From an uncultured Litorilinea sp. (GTDB taxonomy: Bacteria; Chloroflexota; Anaerolineae; Caldilineales; Caldilineaceae), in contig CAMPHP010000195.1 of assembly GCA_946885925.1 (NCBI GenBank), forward strand, positions 1-6,387: a stretch of DNA of 6,387 nucleotides, given 5' to 3'. Shown here piece by piece: positions 1 to 5,932 of the stretch. The notes under the pieces are model-generated. The model was not told where the DNA came from. It worked only from the letters and a program-made list of their open reading frames with translations, and searched no databases. The position numbers and the translations under genes are program-made. How positions within the stretch are numbered: the first letter of the stretch is position 1; each line of letters opens with the position of its first letter.

Positions 1-2
1 CC

Positions 3-269
3 TATGACTCCTGCTATCGAGCCGCCAATATTTTTCAAGTAGAGCAAGCAGTCTTGGTGACCCAAGAGTTCCATCTCCCACGCGCGCTGCTGCTCTGTGA
101 CAACCTGGGCATCGAGGTCGTGGGTGTCAAGGCTGACCGGCGTGACTATGCACCTGGTTCAATTGCCTGGTCGGAAACGCGCGAGACTCCGGCGCTGCTT
201 GCAGCCCTGGTGGACTTGGTGCGGCGTCCCCTGCCGTCCATCCTGGGTGAGCCGATTCCGCTGCAATAG
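3..269 (+). CDS. SanA/YdcF-like DUF218 envelope protein, C-terminal part (5' end outside window)
   Basis: The reading frame is open from the left edge (first whole codon at base 3), so this is the last 88 residues of a longer protein. The in-window TTG at 54 is not the start, because family-like sequence ([11 protein letters not shown]) lies upstream of it. The core [16 protein letters not shown], then [14 protein letters not shown], then [13 protein letters not shown] and a final LGEPIPLQ match the C-terminal half of the SanA subgroup of DUF218 proteins. E. coli SanA ends in a comparable Arg-Glu helix followed by LGPLVPI. Family knowledge: SanA is an inner-membrane-anchored protein affecting the envelope barrier (vancomycin exclusion at high temperature), and its biochemical activity is not settled. 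The N-terminal membrane anchor would be outside the window. The gene converges on the SIS gene with only 9 bp between stop codons and no obvious terminator. Confidence 0.85.
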   Translation, partial: YDSCYRAANIFQVEQAVLVTQEFHLPRALLLCDNLGIEVVGVKADRRDYAPGSIAWSETRETPALLAALVDLVRRPLPSILGEPIPLQ

Positions 270-278
270 GCCAGAGAG

Positions 279-1349
279 CTAACGCAGGGAAGCCCGATCC
301 AAGAAGACCACGGCAGACAAATTGCGCGGGTTATCCGGGTCTAACCCTTTTGCCATGGCTCGCGCATGGGCCATGCTCTGTACCACGGGCAGATAGAGTA
401 CAGGCATTGTCCACGCGGGCAGATTGTCGGGCAGGTGCACTGTGACTTGCCCGGCATTGGTCTTGCCCGGTGCCAATGCCAGCGTCTTTCCCCCCATTTC
501 CCCCATCTCCGTCATGACCGCATTCTCATGCACAAAGCTATCCGCACCCATCATGCCCACGACCATCGCGTGCTCATCCACCAACGCCTTGGGGCCGTGG
601 CGAAACTCCAAGAAATGATAGGCTTCGCTGTGGGTAATCGACATCTCCTTCATCTTGAGCATCGCTTCACACGCAACGCCATAGCGAAAGCCTGACCCCA
701 AGAAGAAGAAACGTTCCACCCCAGGCTCAGTACCCCAGTGCGTCGCCACGCCATAGGTCGTTTCGATCAAGCGCTCGCATACTTCGGGCAATTGTCCCAG
801 CGGCATAATGTCATGCCCTCCCACAAGGGCAGCCAGTCCTTGCGCGGTAAAGAGCATGGTGCTAAATGAGAGCGTCTGGGCAATACTCCGCTCCTGTGCC
901 ATATCGGTGAGCAGGACAAAATCACTCTCCTGCTCGACAGGCGTACCCGGATAGCAGGTAATTCCCCAAACCGCCTTGCCCCCTAGTTGGCGGAAGCGAT
1001 CCATCGCCGCCGCAGTCTCGGTCGTTGTGCCAGAGCGGGAAATCGCCAGTAAGAGTGTCTGGTCAGGCCGGTAGAGTGTTTGGTCGGGGAAAAGCGCAAT
1101 CTCCGACGCAGGTAGACCGCGAGCCGGAATACCTGTCAGACTTTGCAGAAGCGGTGCTGCCGTTTGAGACAGATAGTTGGTCGAGCCACAGCCCGTTACA
1201 ATGATCTGTTGGGGCTGGACCTTCCCCCACGCAGCCAATATCTCATCGCGCCGCCCAACGAGCCGCTTATATGCGGCAGCCCATCCATCAGGCTGTCCAA
1301 CAATCTCACTAAGCGTATATTGTCCGCGGGTTTCTTGTCGAGTCTCCAT
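279..1349 (-). CDS. Double-SIS-domain sugar-phosphate isomerase/deaminase or deglycase (GlmS C-half / AgaS / FrlB-like)
   Basis: The 356-residue protein has two SIS domains (about 35-175 and 200-345) and no glutaminase domain, so it corresponds to the isomerase half of GlmS. Visible sugar-phosphate motifs are GCGSTNY (53-59) and SRSGTTTE (104-111); ERSIAQT (153-159) sits where GlmS has its VASTK loop. MKEMSITHSEAYHFLEFRHGP (233-253) matches the GlmS stretch with catalytic Glu488 and His504, pointing to E235 and H251. The C-terminus DPDNPRNLSAVV aligns with GlmS DxPRNLAKSV, but the position of the Schiff-base lysine (Lys603) is Ala346. That argues against ordinary GlmS isomerase chemistry and for an AgaS-like deaminase/isomerase or FrlB-like deglycase; the choice is inference. 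The protein is probably cytoplasmic. The start at 1349 is supported by a GAGAGAG ribosome-binding site 6 nt upstream. The gene is divergent from the PfkB kinase, suggesting shared control and one pathway. Confidence 0.88.
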   Translation of the reverse strand: METRQETRGQYTLSEIVGQPDGWAAAYKRLVGRRDEILAAWGKVQPQQIIVTGCGSTNYLSQTAAPLLQSLTGIPARGLPASEIALFPDQTLYRPDQTLLLAISRSGTTTETAAAMDRFRQLGGKAVWGITCYPGTPVEQESDFVLLTDMAQERSIAQTLSFSTMLFTAQGLAALVGGHDIMPLGQLPEVCERLIETTYGVATHWGTEPGVERFFFLGSGFRYGVACEAMLKMKEMSITHSEAYHFLEFRHGPKALVDEHAMVVGMMGADSFVHENAVMTEMGEMGGKTLALAPGKTNAGQVTVHLPDNLPAWTMPVLYLPVVQSMAHARAMAKGLDPDNPRNLSAVVFLDRASLR

Positions 1350-1355
1350 AGTTCA

Positions 1356-1362
1356 CTCTCTC
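1356..1362 (-). promoter_or_regulatory. Ribosome-binding site of the SIS gene
   Basis: On the minus strand GAGAGAG lies 6 nt before the ATG at 1349, a normal Shine-Dalgarno position. It overlaps the nearer copy of the 11-bp direct repeat (1359-1369), so anything binding that repeat in RNA could affect translation of the SIS gene; the last point is inference. Confidence 0.55.
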
Positions 1363-1382
1363 TTTTGGACATCTCTTTTGGA
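1359..1382. repeat. 11-bp direct repeat, 13-bp period, in divergent control region
   Basis: TCTCTTTTGGA occurs exactly at 1359-1369 and again at 1372-1382. Seen from the minus strand each copy reads TCCAAAAGAGA and lies in the leader of the SIS gene, the nearer one running into its ribosome-binding site. Seen from the plus strand the pair lies just upstream of the extended -10 at 1404-1412, in the region where an activator would bind. It could be a regulatory site or a simple local duplication. Confidence 0.55.
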
Positions 1383-1403
1383 TGTGGCTCAAGCAAATGG
1401 AAA

Positions 1404-1412
1404 TGGTATACT
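1404..1412 (+). promoter_or_regulatory. Candidate rightward extended -10 promoter for the PfkB/GatZ-like genes
   Basis: TGGTATACT fits the extended -10 pattern TGnTATAAT with one mismatch. No good -35 lies 17 bp upstream (GTGGCT at 1384-1389), so activity would rest on the TG element or an activator. Transcription would start near 1419 and give a leader of about 140 nt before the kinase ATG at 1560. This is the best rightward promoter I can find between 1350 and 1553, but it is a motif match only. Confidence 0.35.
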
Positions 1413-1440
1413 CACATATACGCACATTTGCGCACGATTA
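1411..1440. repeat. Three imperfect tandem 10-bp repeats plus palindrome, operator candidate
   Basis: CTCACATATA (1411-1420), CGCACATTTG (1421-1430) and CGCACGATTA (1431-1440) follow one another with a 10-bp step; neighbouring units match at 7 of 10 positions. The last unit opens a palindrome, CGCA-N6-TGCG (1431-1444), which sits over the -10 element of the leftward promoter, and GTATA/TATAC arms with a 6-bp spacer lie at 1406-1421. Spacing close to one helical turn would put the units on one face of the DNA. Position over both predicted start sites suggests a repressor operator; that is inference. Confidence 0.45.
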
Positions 1441-1465
1441 TGCGTGAAGCCTGCACCATTGTCAA
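1437..1465 (-). promoter_or_regulatory. Sigma-70-type promoter for the SIS gene
   Basis: On the minus strand TTGACA (plus coordinates 1460-1465) is followed by exactly 17 bp and then CATAAT (1437-1442). The -35 is a perfect match and the -10 matches 5 of 6. Transcription would start near 1430 and give a leader of about 80 nt to the ATG at 1349. This is the best promoter match I found in the window. The -10 is the centre of the CGCA-N6-TGCG palindrome, which suggests control by a repressor. Confidence 0.65.
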
Positions 1466-1496
1466 CGCCTCCGGTCTCAGTCGCGCAGGATCTATC

Positions 1497-1513
1497 CCCT
1501 GGCTCGTCCAGGG
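1497..1513. other. GC-rich hairpin in the leader of the PfkB gene
   Basis: CCCTGG-CTCGT-CCAGGG forms a perfect 6-bp stem with a 5-nt loop. The right arm can instead pair in the near-palindrome GGGTTATAGCCC (1511-1522), so two mutually exclusive folds exist. No T run follows, so it is not a standard terminator. It could be a leader structure or a protein site; chance is also possible for a stem this short. Confidence 0.35.
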
Positions 1514-1559
1514 TTATAGCCCAAGTGGCATGAGATAACCTAGTCTAGATTGTTTGCCT

Positions 1560-2504
1560 ATGCACGCTTCTGCCCCTCTGTTTGACATTTTGACGATTGG
1601 CGAGATCAACGTGGATCTCATCCTGGGTCAAGACGCCCGGCCCATCTTCGGCCAGGCCGAGAAGATCGTCGATGATGCCACGTTAACGGTTGGTGGTTCT
1701 GGCACTATCTTCGCGATGGGGGCCGCACAACTTGGCTTGCGCGTGGCCTATTGCGGTGTTGTGGGCGAAGATACCTTTGGCCGCTTTATGCTCGACCGGC
1801 TTCACCAACGACGCATTGACACGCGCGGTGTCATCATTGATCCCAACCTCAAGACCGGGTTGAGCGTCATCCTAAACGTTCCCGACGACCGTGCCATTCT
1901 CACCCATTTGGGGGCTATTGATGCACTGCGCGCCGAACAGGTGAACCCCGCTCTACTCGCCCAAAGCCGCCACATTCACATCACAAGTTTTTTTCTCCAA
2001 CATAATCTGCGCCCAGGGCTGGCTGCGCTTTTAACAAAAGCACGCGCCAATGGTGTCACGGTCTCAGTGGACACCAACTGGGATCCGACCGAGCGATGGA
2101 ACGATGGGTTGCCAGCGCTCTTGAAGCAAACAGATATCTTCTTACCCAACGAGCAAGAAGCTCTCGCCATCACAGGCGCGCAGAGCGCACAAGAAGCACT
2201 CGACATCTTGGCGGCGACAATTCCAGTGGTTGCGATCAAACTGGGTCCGAATGGGGCCATCTGTCGCCAGGGAGGGCAGAGAGCACACGACCCTGGCTTC
2301 CCCTTAAAAGTCGTGGACACGACAGGCGCAGGAGACAGTTTCAACGCTGGCTTCCTTTATGGACTTCTCCAAGATTGGGAACTAAGCCGCGCATTGACTC
2401 TTGGTTGTGCCTGTGGTGCTCTCTCTACGCAAGCCGCTGGTGGCACAACTGCCCAACCGACCCTAGCCCAAGCACAAGCACTGATCGAGCTGCGAGGAGC
2501 CTAA
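1560..2504 (+). CDS. PfkB-family (ribokinase-like) sugar or sugar-phosphate kinase
   Basis: Counting from the ATG at 1560 the protein has 314 residues, normal for the PfkB family. Family motifs appear in order: GEINVDL (14-20) and the glycine pair GGSGTIFA (45-52), both for substrate binding; DTNWDP (171-176); PNEQEA (196-201); KLGPNGA (227-233); and [12 protein letters not shown] (253-264). The last is the ATP-site signature, with D259 as catalytic base. The reaction would be ATP-dependent phosphorylation of a sugar hydroxyl. With an SIS isomerase/deaminase and a GatZ-like protein as neighbours, a ketose 6-phosphate or 1-phosphate substrate such as tagatose 6-phosphate is plausible. Fructose, KDG or fructoselysine-type substrates cannot be excluded. 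A TTG two codons upstream (1554) is an alternative start; neither has a clear Shine-Dalgarno sequence. The stop overlaps the next start. Confidence 0.9.
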   Translation: MHASAPLFDILTIGEINVDLILGQDARPIFGQAEKIVDDATLTVGGSGTIFAMGAAQLGLRVAYCGVVGEDTFGRFMLDRLHQRRIDTRGVIIDPNLKTGLSVILNVPDDRAILTHLGAIDALRAEQVNPALLAQSRHIHITSFFLQHNLRPGLAALLTKARANGVTVSVDTNWDPTERWNDGLPALLKQTDIFLPNEQEALAITGAQSAQEALDILAATIPVVAIKLGPNGAICRQGGQRAHDPGFPLKVVDTTGAGDSFNAGFLYGLLQDWELSRALTLGCACGALSTQAAGGTTAQPTLAQAQALIELRGA

Positions 2505-2506
2505 TG
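2494..2506 (+). promoter_or_regulatory. Shine-Dalgarno sequence and TAATG stop-start overlap
   Basis: GAGGAG (2494-2499) lies 4 nt before the ATG at 2504, inside the last codons of the kinase gene. The kinase stop TAA and this ATG share one base (TAATG). This fixes the start of the GatZ-like gene and rejects the much longer same-frame extension back to 2096, which only overlaps the kinase. The layout favours translational coupling and near-equal output of the two proteins. Confidence 0.75.
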
Positions 2507-3763
2507 AACGCCTCTATTCCACCGCTTACCAAGCTTGTCCAATCCCTCATTGACCTGCGTACCAGCGATCAAGCCCAAGTGACACTCCTAGCAGTCTGCC
2601 CCAATTCGGAAGCGGTGCTAGAAGCCGCTGTGCAGGCTGCCGCAGCCAACAACATGCCTATGCTCTTTGCCGCCACGCTCAACCAGGTAGATCGCGATGG
2701 CGGCTACACAGGCTGGACACCTGCCACCTTTGTCGAACGGCTAAACCATTTTGGGGCGCAATACCAGGCAGAAGCACTCTACCCCTGTTTGGATCACGGT
2801 GGACCGTGGCTCAAGGATGCCCACACAACCGCGGGTCTTGGTCTGGAAGCGACCATGAATGAAGTCAAGGCGAGCTTGGCCGCGTGTCTCGAAGCGGGCT
2901 ATGCCCTGCTCCACATTGACCCCACCGTAGACCGCACCCAACCCGCCGATACCCCTGTGCCCATCTCATTGGTGGTGGAGCGCACCTTAGAGCTAATTGC
3001 CTTTGCCGAAGCACATCGCACCCGCTTGGGCCTGCCGCCTGTAGCCTATGAAGTAGGCACCGAGGAAGTGCATGGCGGGCTGGTCGATCTAGAGAATTTT
3101 ACGATCTTTTTACAAGGGCTGCGCGATGGATTATCCAGCCGGAGTCTGCTCCATGCATGGCCTTGCTTTATTGTCGGCAAAGTCGGTACCGACCTCCACA
3201 CCACCGACTTTGATCCAGCGGTCGCCAGCCAGCTCCATGACCTGGTAATGCCCTATGGCTCCTTAATCAAAGGGCATTACACTGACTGGGTCGCCAATCC
3301 CGAAGCCTATCCCGAAGCAGGCATGGGTGGGGCCAATGTGGGGCCAGAGTTTACAACCGTTGAGTACAATGCGCTAGAGGCATTGGTCGCCAAGGAACGC
3401 GCGCTCTGTGTAAGCACCCCCACCACCCGGCCCTCACAGCTACTCGAAGCCCTAGAGGATGCAGTCTACCGCTCCAACCGCTGGCAAAAGTGGCTGCAAC
3501 CCGAGGAGCGCACCCTCGCCTTTGCCGAGCTACCCGCGGCGCGACGTACATGGCTGGTGCAGACGGGCGCACGCTACGTATGGACTGATACCCAAGTGCA
3601 AGCGGCACGAGAGCAGCTCTACGCCAACCTCTCGCCCATCCTGCCCGATCCCCACCAAGCCGTCGTACAACGCATCGCGCTATCCATAGATGCCTACGCC
3701 AACGCCTTCGGCCTCTTCAACGCCAATTCCCTCTTGGGCCTCTCCGTAGAGGATGTCAGGTAG
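2504..3763 (+). CDS. GatZ/KbaZ-family protein (class II D-tagatose-bisphosphate aldolase, so-called non-catalytic subunit)
   Basis: The protein has 419 residues, the usual GatZ/KbaZ length. Features that place it there are [15 protein letters not shown] (66-80), CLDHGGPW (95-102), [11 protein letters not shown] (182-192) and GHYTDW...VGPEFT (257-284), the last matching the family's AHSTDY...VGPALT segment. Family knowledge: GatZ/KbaZ stabilise or activate the GatY/KbaY aldolase that splits tagatose 1,6-bisphosphate into DHAP and glyceraldehyde 3-phosphate. No GatY/KbaY gene is in the window. The protein keeps an Asp-His pair (D97-H98), E188/H190, H232 and H258, positions resembling class II aldolase metal ligands, so it might itself bind metal and act as an aldolase; this assignment is by eye. 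Sequence is divergent from enteric GatZ, so its true substrate may differ. It is coupled to the PfkB kinase and followed by fmt after 19 bp. Confidence 0.8.
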   Translation: MNASIPPLTKLVQSLIDLRTSDQAQVTLLAVCPNSEAVLEAAVQAAAANNMPMLFAATLNQVDRDGGYTGWTPATFVERLNHFGAQYQAEALYPCLDHGGPWLKDAHTTAGLGLEATMNEVKASLAACLEAGYALLHIDPTVDRTQPADTPVPISLVVERTLELIAFAEAHRTRLGLPPVAYEVGTEEVHGGLVDLENFTIFLQGLRDGLSSRSLLHAWPCFIVGKVGTDLHTTDFDPAVASQLHDLVMPYGSLIKGHYTDWVANPEAYPEAGMGGANVGPEFTTVEYNALEALVAKERALCVSTPTTRPSQLLEALEDAVYRSNRWQKWLQPEERTLAFAELPAARRTWLVQTGARYVWTDTQVQAAREQLYANLSPILPDPHQAVVQRIALSIDAYANAFGLFNANSLLGLSVEDVR

Positions 3764-3770
3764 CTAACTC

Positions 3771-3774
3771 GAGG
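3771..3774 (+). promoter_or_regulatory. Ribosome-binding site of fmt
   Basis: GAGG lies 8 nt before the ATG at 3783, in the 19-bp gap after the GatZ-like gene. A second ATG at 3778 is only 3 nt away and runs straight into ATG-CAA-TGA, so 3783 is the real start. No promoter fits in the gap, so fmt is either read from the sugar operon or has a promoter inside the upstream gene. Confidence 0.6.
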
Positions 3775-3782
3775 TACATGCA

Positions 3783-4736
3783 ATGACCCCAGTCCGTATT
3801 ATCTTTATGGGGACGCCCGAATTCGCTGTCCCCTCACTTACCGCCCTACACAACCATGCACCCGAACAGGGATGGGAACTGGTTGCTGTTGTTACCCAGC
3901 CCGACCGTCCCGCCGGGCGTGGCAAGAAAGTGGTTGCTAGCCCGGTCAAGGAACAGGCCGAACGCTATGGCCTGCCTGTCCTTCAACCCACGAGCTTTCG
4001 CAAACAGCCCGATGCCGTCGCCGCGCTGGCTGCACTAGCGCCCGATCTTCTCGTCGTTGCGGCCTATGGCCTCATCTTACCCCGCGCCGTTCTGGCTTTG
4101 CCTACACATGGAGCAATCAACGTTCATGCCAGCCTGCTCCCAGCCTATCGGGGCGCATCACCGATCGCCGCAGCCATTCTCGATGGACTTGGCACCACAG
4201 GCGTCTCGATTATGCTCATGGACCAGGGCATGGACACCGGCCCTGTGCTCGCCCAGGCAAAGCAGACCATCCGCAGCGGCGACACCACAGCAAGCCTCTC
4301 CGAACGTCTTGCCTCGCAAGGCGCAGAGCTTTTGGTGACGACGCTGCCCCGCTGGCTGGCAGGAGAAATCACCCCCATCCCCCAAGACCAGCTCCCGGGC
4401 GAACCCTCTGTCTGCTCGCTTATTAAAAAAGAAGATGGACAGATTGATTGGACTCAGCCCGCTGCATACATCGAGCGTATGACACGCGCCTACACGCCCT
4501 GGCCTAGCGCCTACACCACTTGGCGTGGCGAACCCTTTAAGATCTGGAAAGCTGCGGTAAGAGAAGGAGCAGCTGCACCGGGGCACGTGGTAGCAACACC
4601 AGAAGGCCCAGCCGTGGGTACAGGCGCAGGACTCTTGGTGCTGCATACTGTCCAGCCAGCGGGCAAGCGCGCCCTTGACATACGCAGTTTCCTAAATGGC
4701 GCACTCGATTTTGTGGGATCTATTTTGGGGCAATAA
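3783..4736 (+). CDS. fmt: Methionyl-tRNA formyltransferase
   Basis: The enzyme transfers a formyl group from 10-formyltetrahydrofolate to Met-tRNA(fMet) for translation initiation in the cytoplasm. At 317 residues it has the normal length. The N-terminal formyltransferase fold starts RIIFMGTPEFAVPSL (5-19), followed by TQPDRPAGRGKK (38-49), the hallmark INVHASLLPAYRGASPI (112-128) and MDQGMDTGPVL (146-156). Catalytic residues are N113, H115 and D151, equivalent to Asn106, His108 and Asp144 of E. coli Fmt. The C-terminal tRNA-binding domain is present, with INWxxPA-type IDWTQPAAYIERMTRAYTPWP (221-241) leading into it. Tandem TAA TAA codons end the gene. fmt often sits beside def, but here it follows a GatZ-like sugar gene, an unusual neighbour. 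The gene looks intact, and the assignment is near certain. Confidence 0.98.
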   Translation: MTPVRIIFMGTPEFAVPSLTALHNHAPEQGWELVAVVTQPDRPAGRGKKVVASPVKEQAERYGLPVLQPTSFRKQPDAVAALAALAPDLLVVAAYGLILPRAVLALPTHGAINVHASLLPAYRGASPIAAAILDGLGTTGVSIMLMDQGMDTGPVLAQAKQTIRSGDTTASLSERLASQGAELLVTTLPRWLAGEITPIPQDQLPGEPSVCSLIKKEDGQIDWTQPAAYIERMTRAYTPWPSAYTTWRGEPFKIWKAAVREGAAAPGHVVATPEGPAVGTGAGLLVLHTVQPAGKRALDIRSFLNGALDFVGSILGQ

Positions 4737-4751
4737 TAAAGAGAAGTTTAA

Positions 4752-5810
4752 TCAGACTTTCTTCAAAGATTGAAGCTCTAAGTCACTTACTCTCTCACTA
4801 GCATGGCGAAAATGCATAGTGACTGGCTTATCCCATTGCGGGAATGAAGTGACGCCGCGTCGTCCTTGGCGTAGCTGTTTGACAACATGCTGGCGTATAG
4901 CCCGCACTGCCCGAACTACCTTACGCAATACAGGATTCTTGAGATTCGGCCAGACAGACCATGCCAGCCAATACTGTCGTAGACTGAGTCGTGGATGCAT
5001 GACACAGTGTAAAAAGACATCACCCAAATAGATATACGCCGCTGCTCTATCTGCATTTGTGATACCCGGTCCATTTAATTCTGGAAAAATCTGCTCCACC
5101 GTAAACTGCTCGGTTGCCTTTTTCAACCACAGCCAGCTATCTCGCCGAATTTCCGGCCTTGCAAATGTCGCCTGTTCTGGGTGCAGACGGTATTCGGTCA
5201 AGGCTTCAGGCACATAGGCAAGTTGATAACGTTGGACAAGGTAAAGCCACATCAACGCATCATGCGAATAGCGCAGAGTTTCATCAAATAGCCCTACCTC
5301 CTGCAAGCATCGGCGTTCGACCACGAGAGTGCTACCATTAATGAAAACGAATTGCAGTAGATGGCGCATCATATGGGCTGGCGGATACGTCACAGCAATA
5401 GCCCGACCGATATAATCGCTTGCAGCATTGATATAGGCGTAATCACTATACACACCTACTGCCTCCGGCTGCTCACGTAGTACACGTAGTTGGGTCTCAA
5501 GCTTGTGCGGGACAAAACGGTCATCATGGCTCAACCACGCGATATATTTGCTTTGCGCTGCGCGGATGCCCATATTGAGGGCTGTGGCCGTCCCGCCATT
5601 TTCCTTGCGAAGCCCCTGCACAACACCGGGATGATCAACCATGTAGCGCTCCACAATGGCCCATGTGCCGTCCGTCGAGCCATCATCAACAACGAGCACG
5701 TTGTAGTCTTGGCACGTTTGATTGAGTACGCTGTCGATTGCTTCAGCTAGATAATTTTCACCATTGTACACAGGAATAATAACGGTAACTGCCGGTGTTA
5801 AGGTCTCCAT
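4752..5810 (-). CDS. Family 2 (GT-A fold) glycosyltransferase
   Basis: This 352-residue protein starts with VTVIIPVYNGENYLAEAIDS (8-27), the family-2 nucleotide-sugar binding entry, then VVDDGSTDGT (40-49) and ENGGTATALNMG (70-81). WLSHDD (92-97) is in the place of the DxD metal motif, and DETLRYSHDALMW (176-188) resembles the acceptor/catalytic region. Y207-RLH is the common motif closing the domain. The remaining 140 residues are basic near 262-316 and carry no clear membrane helix, so the protein is probably soluble or membrane-associated on the cytoplasmic side. It would add a sugar to a lipid- or protein-linked acceptor in surface polysaccharide or glycan assembly; donor and acceptor cannot be told. 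The ATG at 5810 has only a weak, distant GAAG (about 13 nt). The gene converges on fmt with 15 bp between stop codons. Confidence 0.93.
   Translation of the reverse strand: METLTPAVTVIIPVYNGENYLAEAIDSVLNQTCQDYNVLVVDDGSTDGTWAIVERYMVDHPGVVQGLRKENGGTATALNMGIRAAQSKYIAWLSHDDRFVPHKLETQLRVLREQPEAVGVYSDYAYINAASDYIGRAIAVTYPPAHMMRHLLQFVFINGSTLVVERRCLQEVGLFDETLRYSHDALMWLYLVQRYQLAYVPEALTEYRLHPEQATFARPEIRRDSWLWLKKATEQFTVEQIFPELNGPGITNADRAAAYIYLGDVFLHCVMHPRLSLRQYWLAWSVWPNLKNPVLRKVVRAVRAIRQHVVKQLRQGRRGVTSFPQWDKPVTMHFRHASERVSDLELQSLKKV
4761..4775. terminator. Perfect short hairpin at the fmt / glycosyltransferase convergence (weak terminator candidate)
   Basis: CTTCAA-AGA-TTGAAG gives a 6-bp stem with a 3-nt loop, 24 nt after the fmt stop and inside the last codons of the glycosyltransferase. 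It could be the 3' end structure for fmt mRNA, but the stem is short and AT-rich and no run of T follows in either direction. I rate it as a possible site only. Confidence 0.25.
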
Positions 5811-5815
5811 ACTTA

Positions 5816-5839
5816 TTTATTATCTTCTTTATTATCTTC
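5816..5839. repeat. Perfect tandem 12-bp repeat just upstream of the glycosyltransferase start
   Basis: TTTATTATCTTC occurs twice head to tail (5816-5827, 5828-5839). On the minus strand each unit reads GAAGATAATAAA, so it contains both a GAAG that could serve as Shine-Dalgarno sequence and GATAAT, a 5-of-6 match to a -10 box. It ends 5 bp before the glycosyltransferase ATG. No matching -35 stands 17 bp upstream of either box. Such a repeat can gain or lose units by slippage and so change expression; this is inference. Confidence 0.55.
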
Positions 5840-5912
5840 CAAGTCGTCTATCAGCTATTTAACGAGTTGTGTGGATTCATCGCCAAACAAGCGTTTCACA
5901 CCCATGCAGCAT

Positions 5913-5932
5913 GATTTTTCTCTAGATTTTTC
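5913..5932. repeat. 8-bp direct repeat in the gap between the two glycosyltransferase genes
   Basis: GATTTTTC is present at 5913-5920 and 5925-5932, a 12-bp step. It lies in the 150-bp stretch (5811-5960) after the GT-B-type gene stop, read leftward. No hairpin with a T run on the leftward strand was found there, so the two glycosyltransferase genes may share a transcript. The repeat itself may be chance in an AT-rich stretch. Confidence 0.3.

Noticed and set aside
54..56. TTG as start of a small 71-residue protein
   Set aside because: The frame stays open to the left edge with family-like sequence before it, so this is an internal codon of a SanA-type protein.
270..278. Terminator between the SanA-like and SIS genes
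   Set aside because: Only 9 bp separate the stop codons and no hairpin with a T run could be found around them.
366..695. Plus-strand open frame of 109 codons opposite the SIS gene
   Set aside because: Antisense shadow of the conserved second SIS domain; no start signal.
1196..1396. Minus-strand frame beginning upstream of the SIS start
   Set aside because: It overlaps the SIS N-terminus in another frame and has no support; the SIS ATG at 1349 has the better ribosome-binding site.
1411..1444. CRISPR-like or satellite array
   Set aside because: Only three imperfect 10-bp units without spacers; size and position fit a regulatory site instead.
1143..1538. Plus-strand open frames of 131 and 118 codons over the SIS 5' end and control region
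   Set aside because: Most of each is antisense to the well-supported SIS gene; the protein sequence is low in recognisable pattern and there is no ribosome-binding site.
2096..2503. Long same-frame extension upstream of the GatZ-like gene, giving 555 residues
   Set aside because: It lies wholly inside the PfkB gene in another frame, has no family resemblance, and the ATG at 2504 has a good GAGGAG and a TAATG overlap.
4158..4646. Minus-strand open frame of 162 codons inside fmt
   Set aside because: It is antisense to a conserved, intact fmt; its Cys-rich translation matches no family I know and is typical of a shadow frame in GC-rich DNA.
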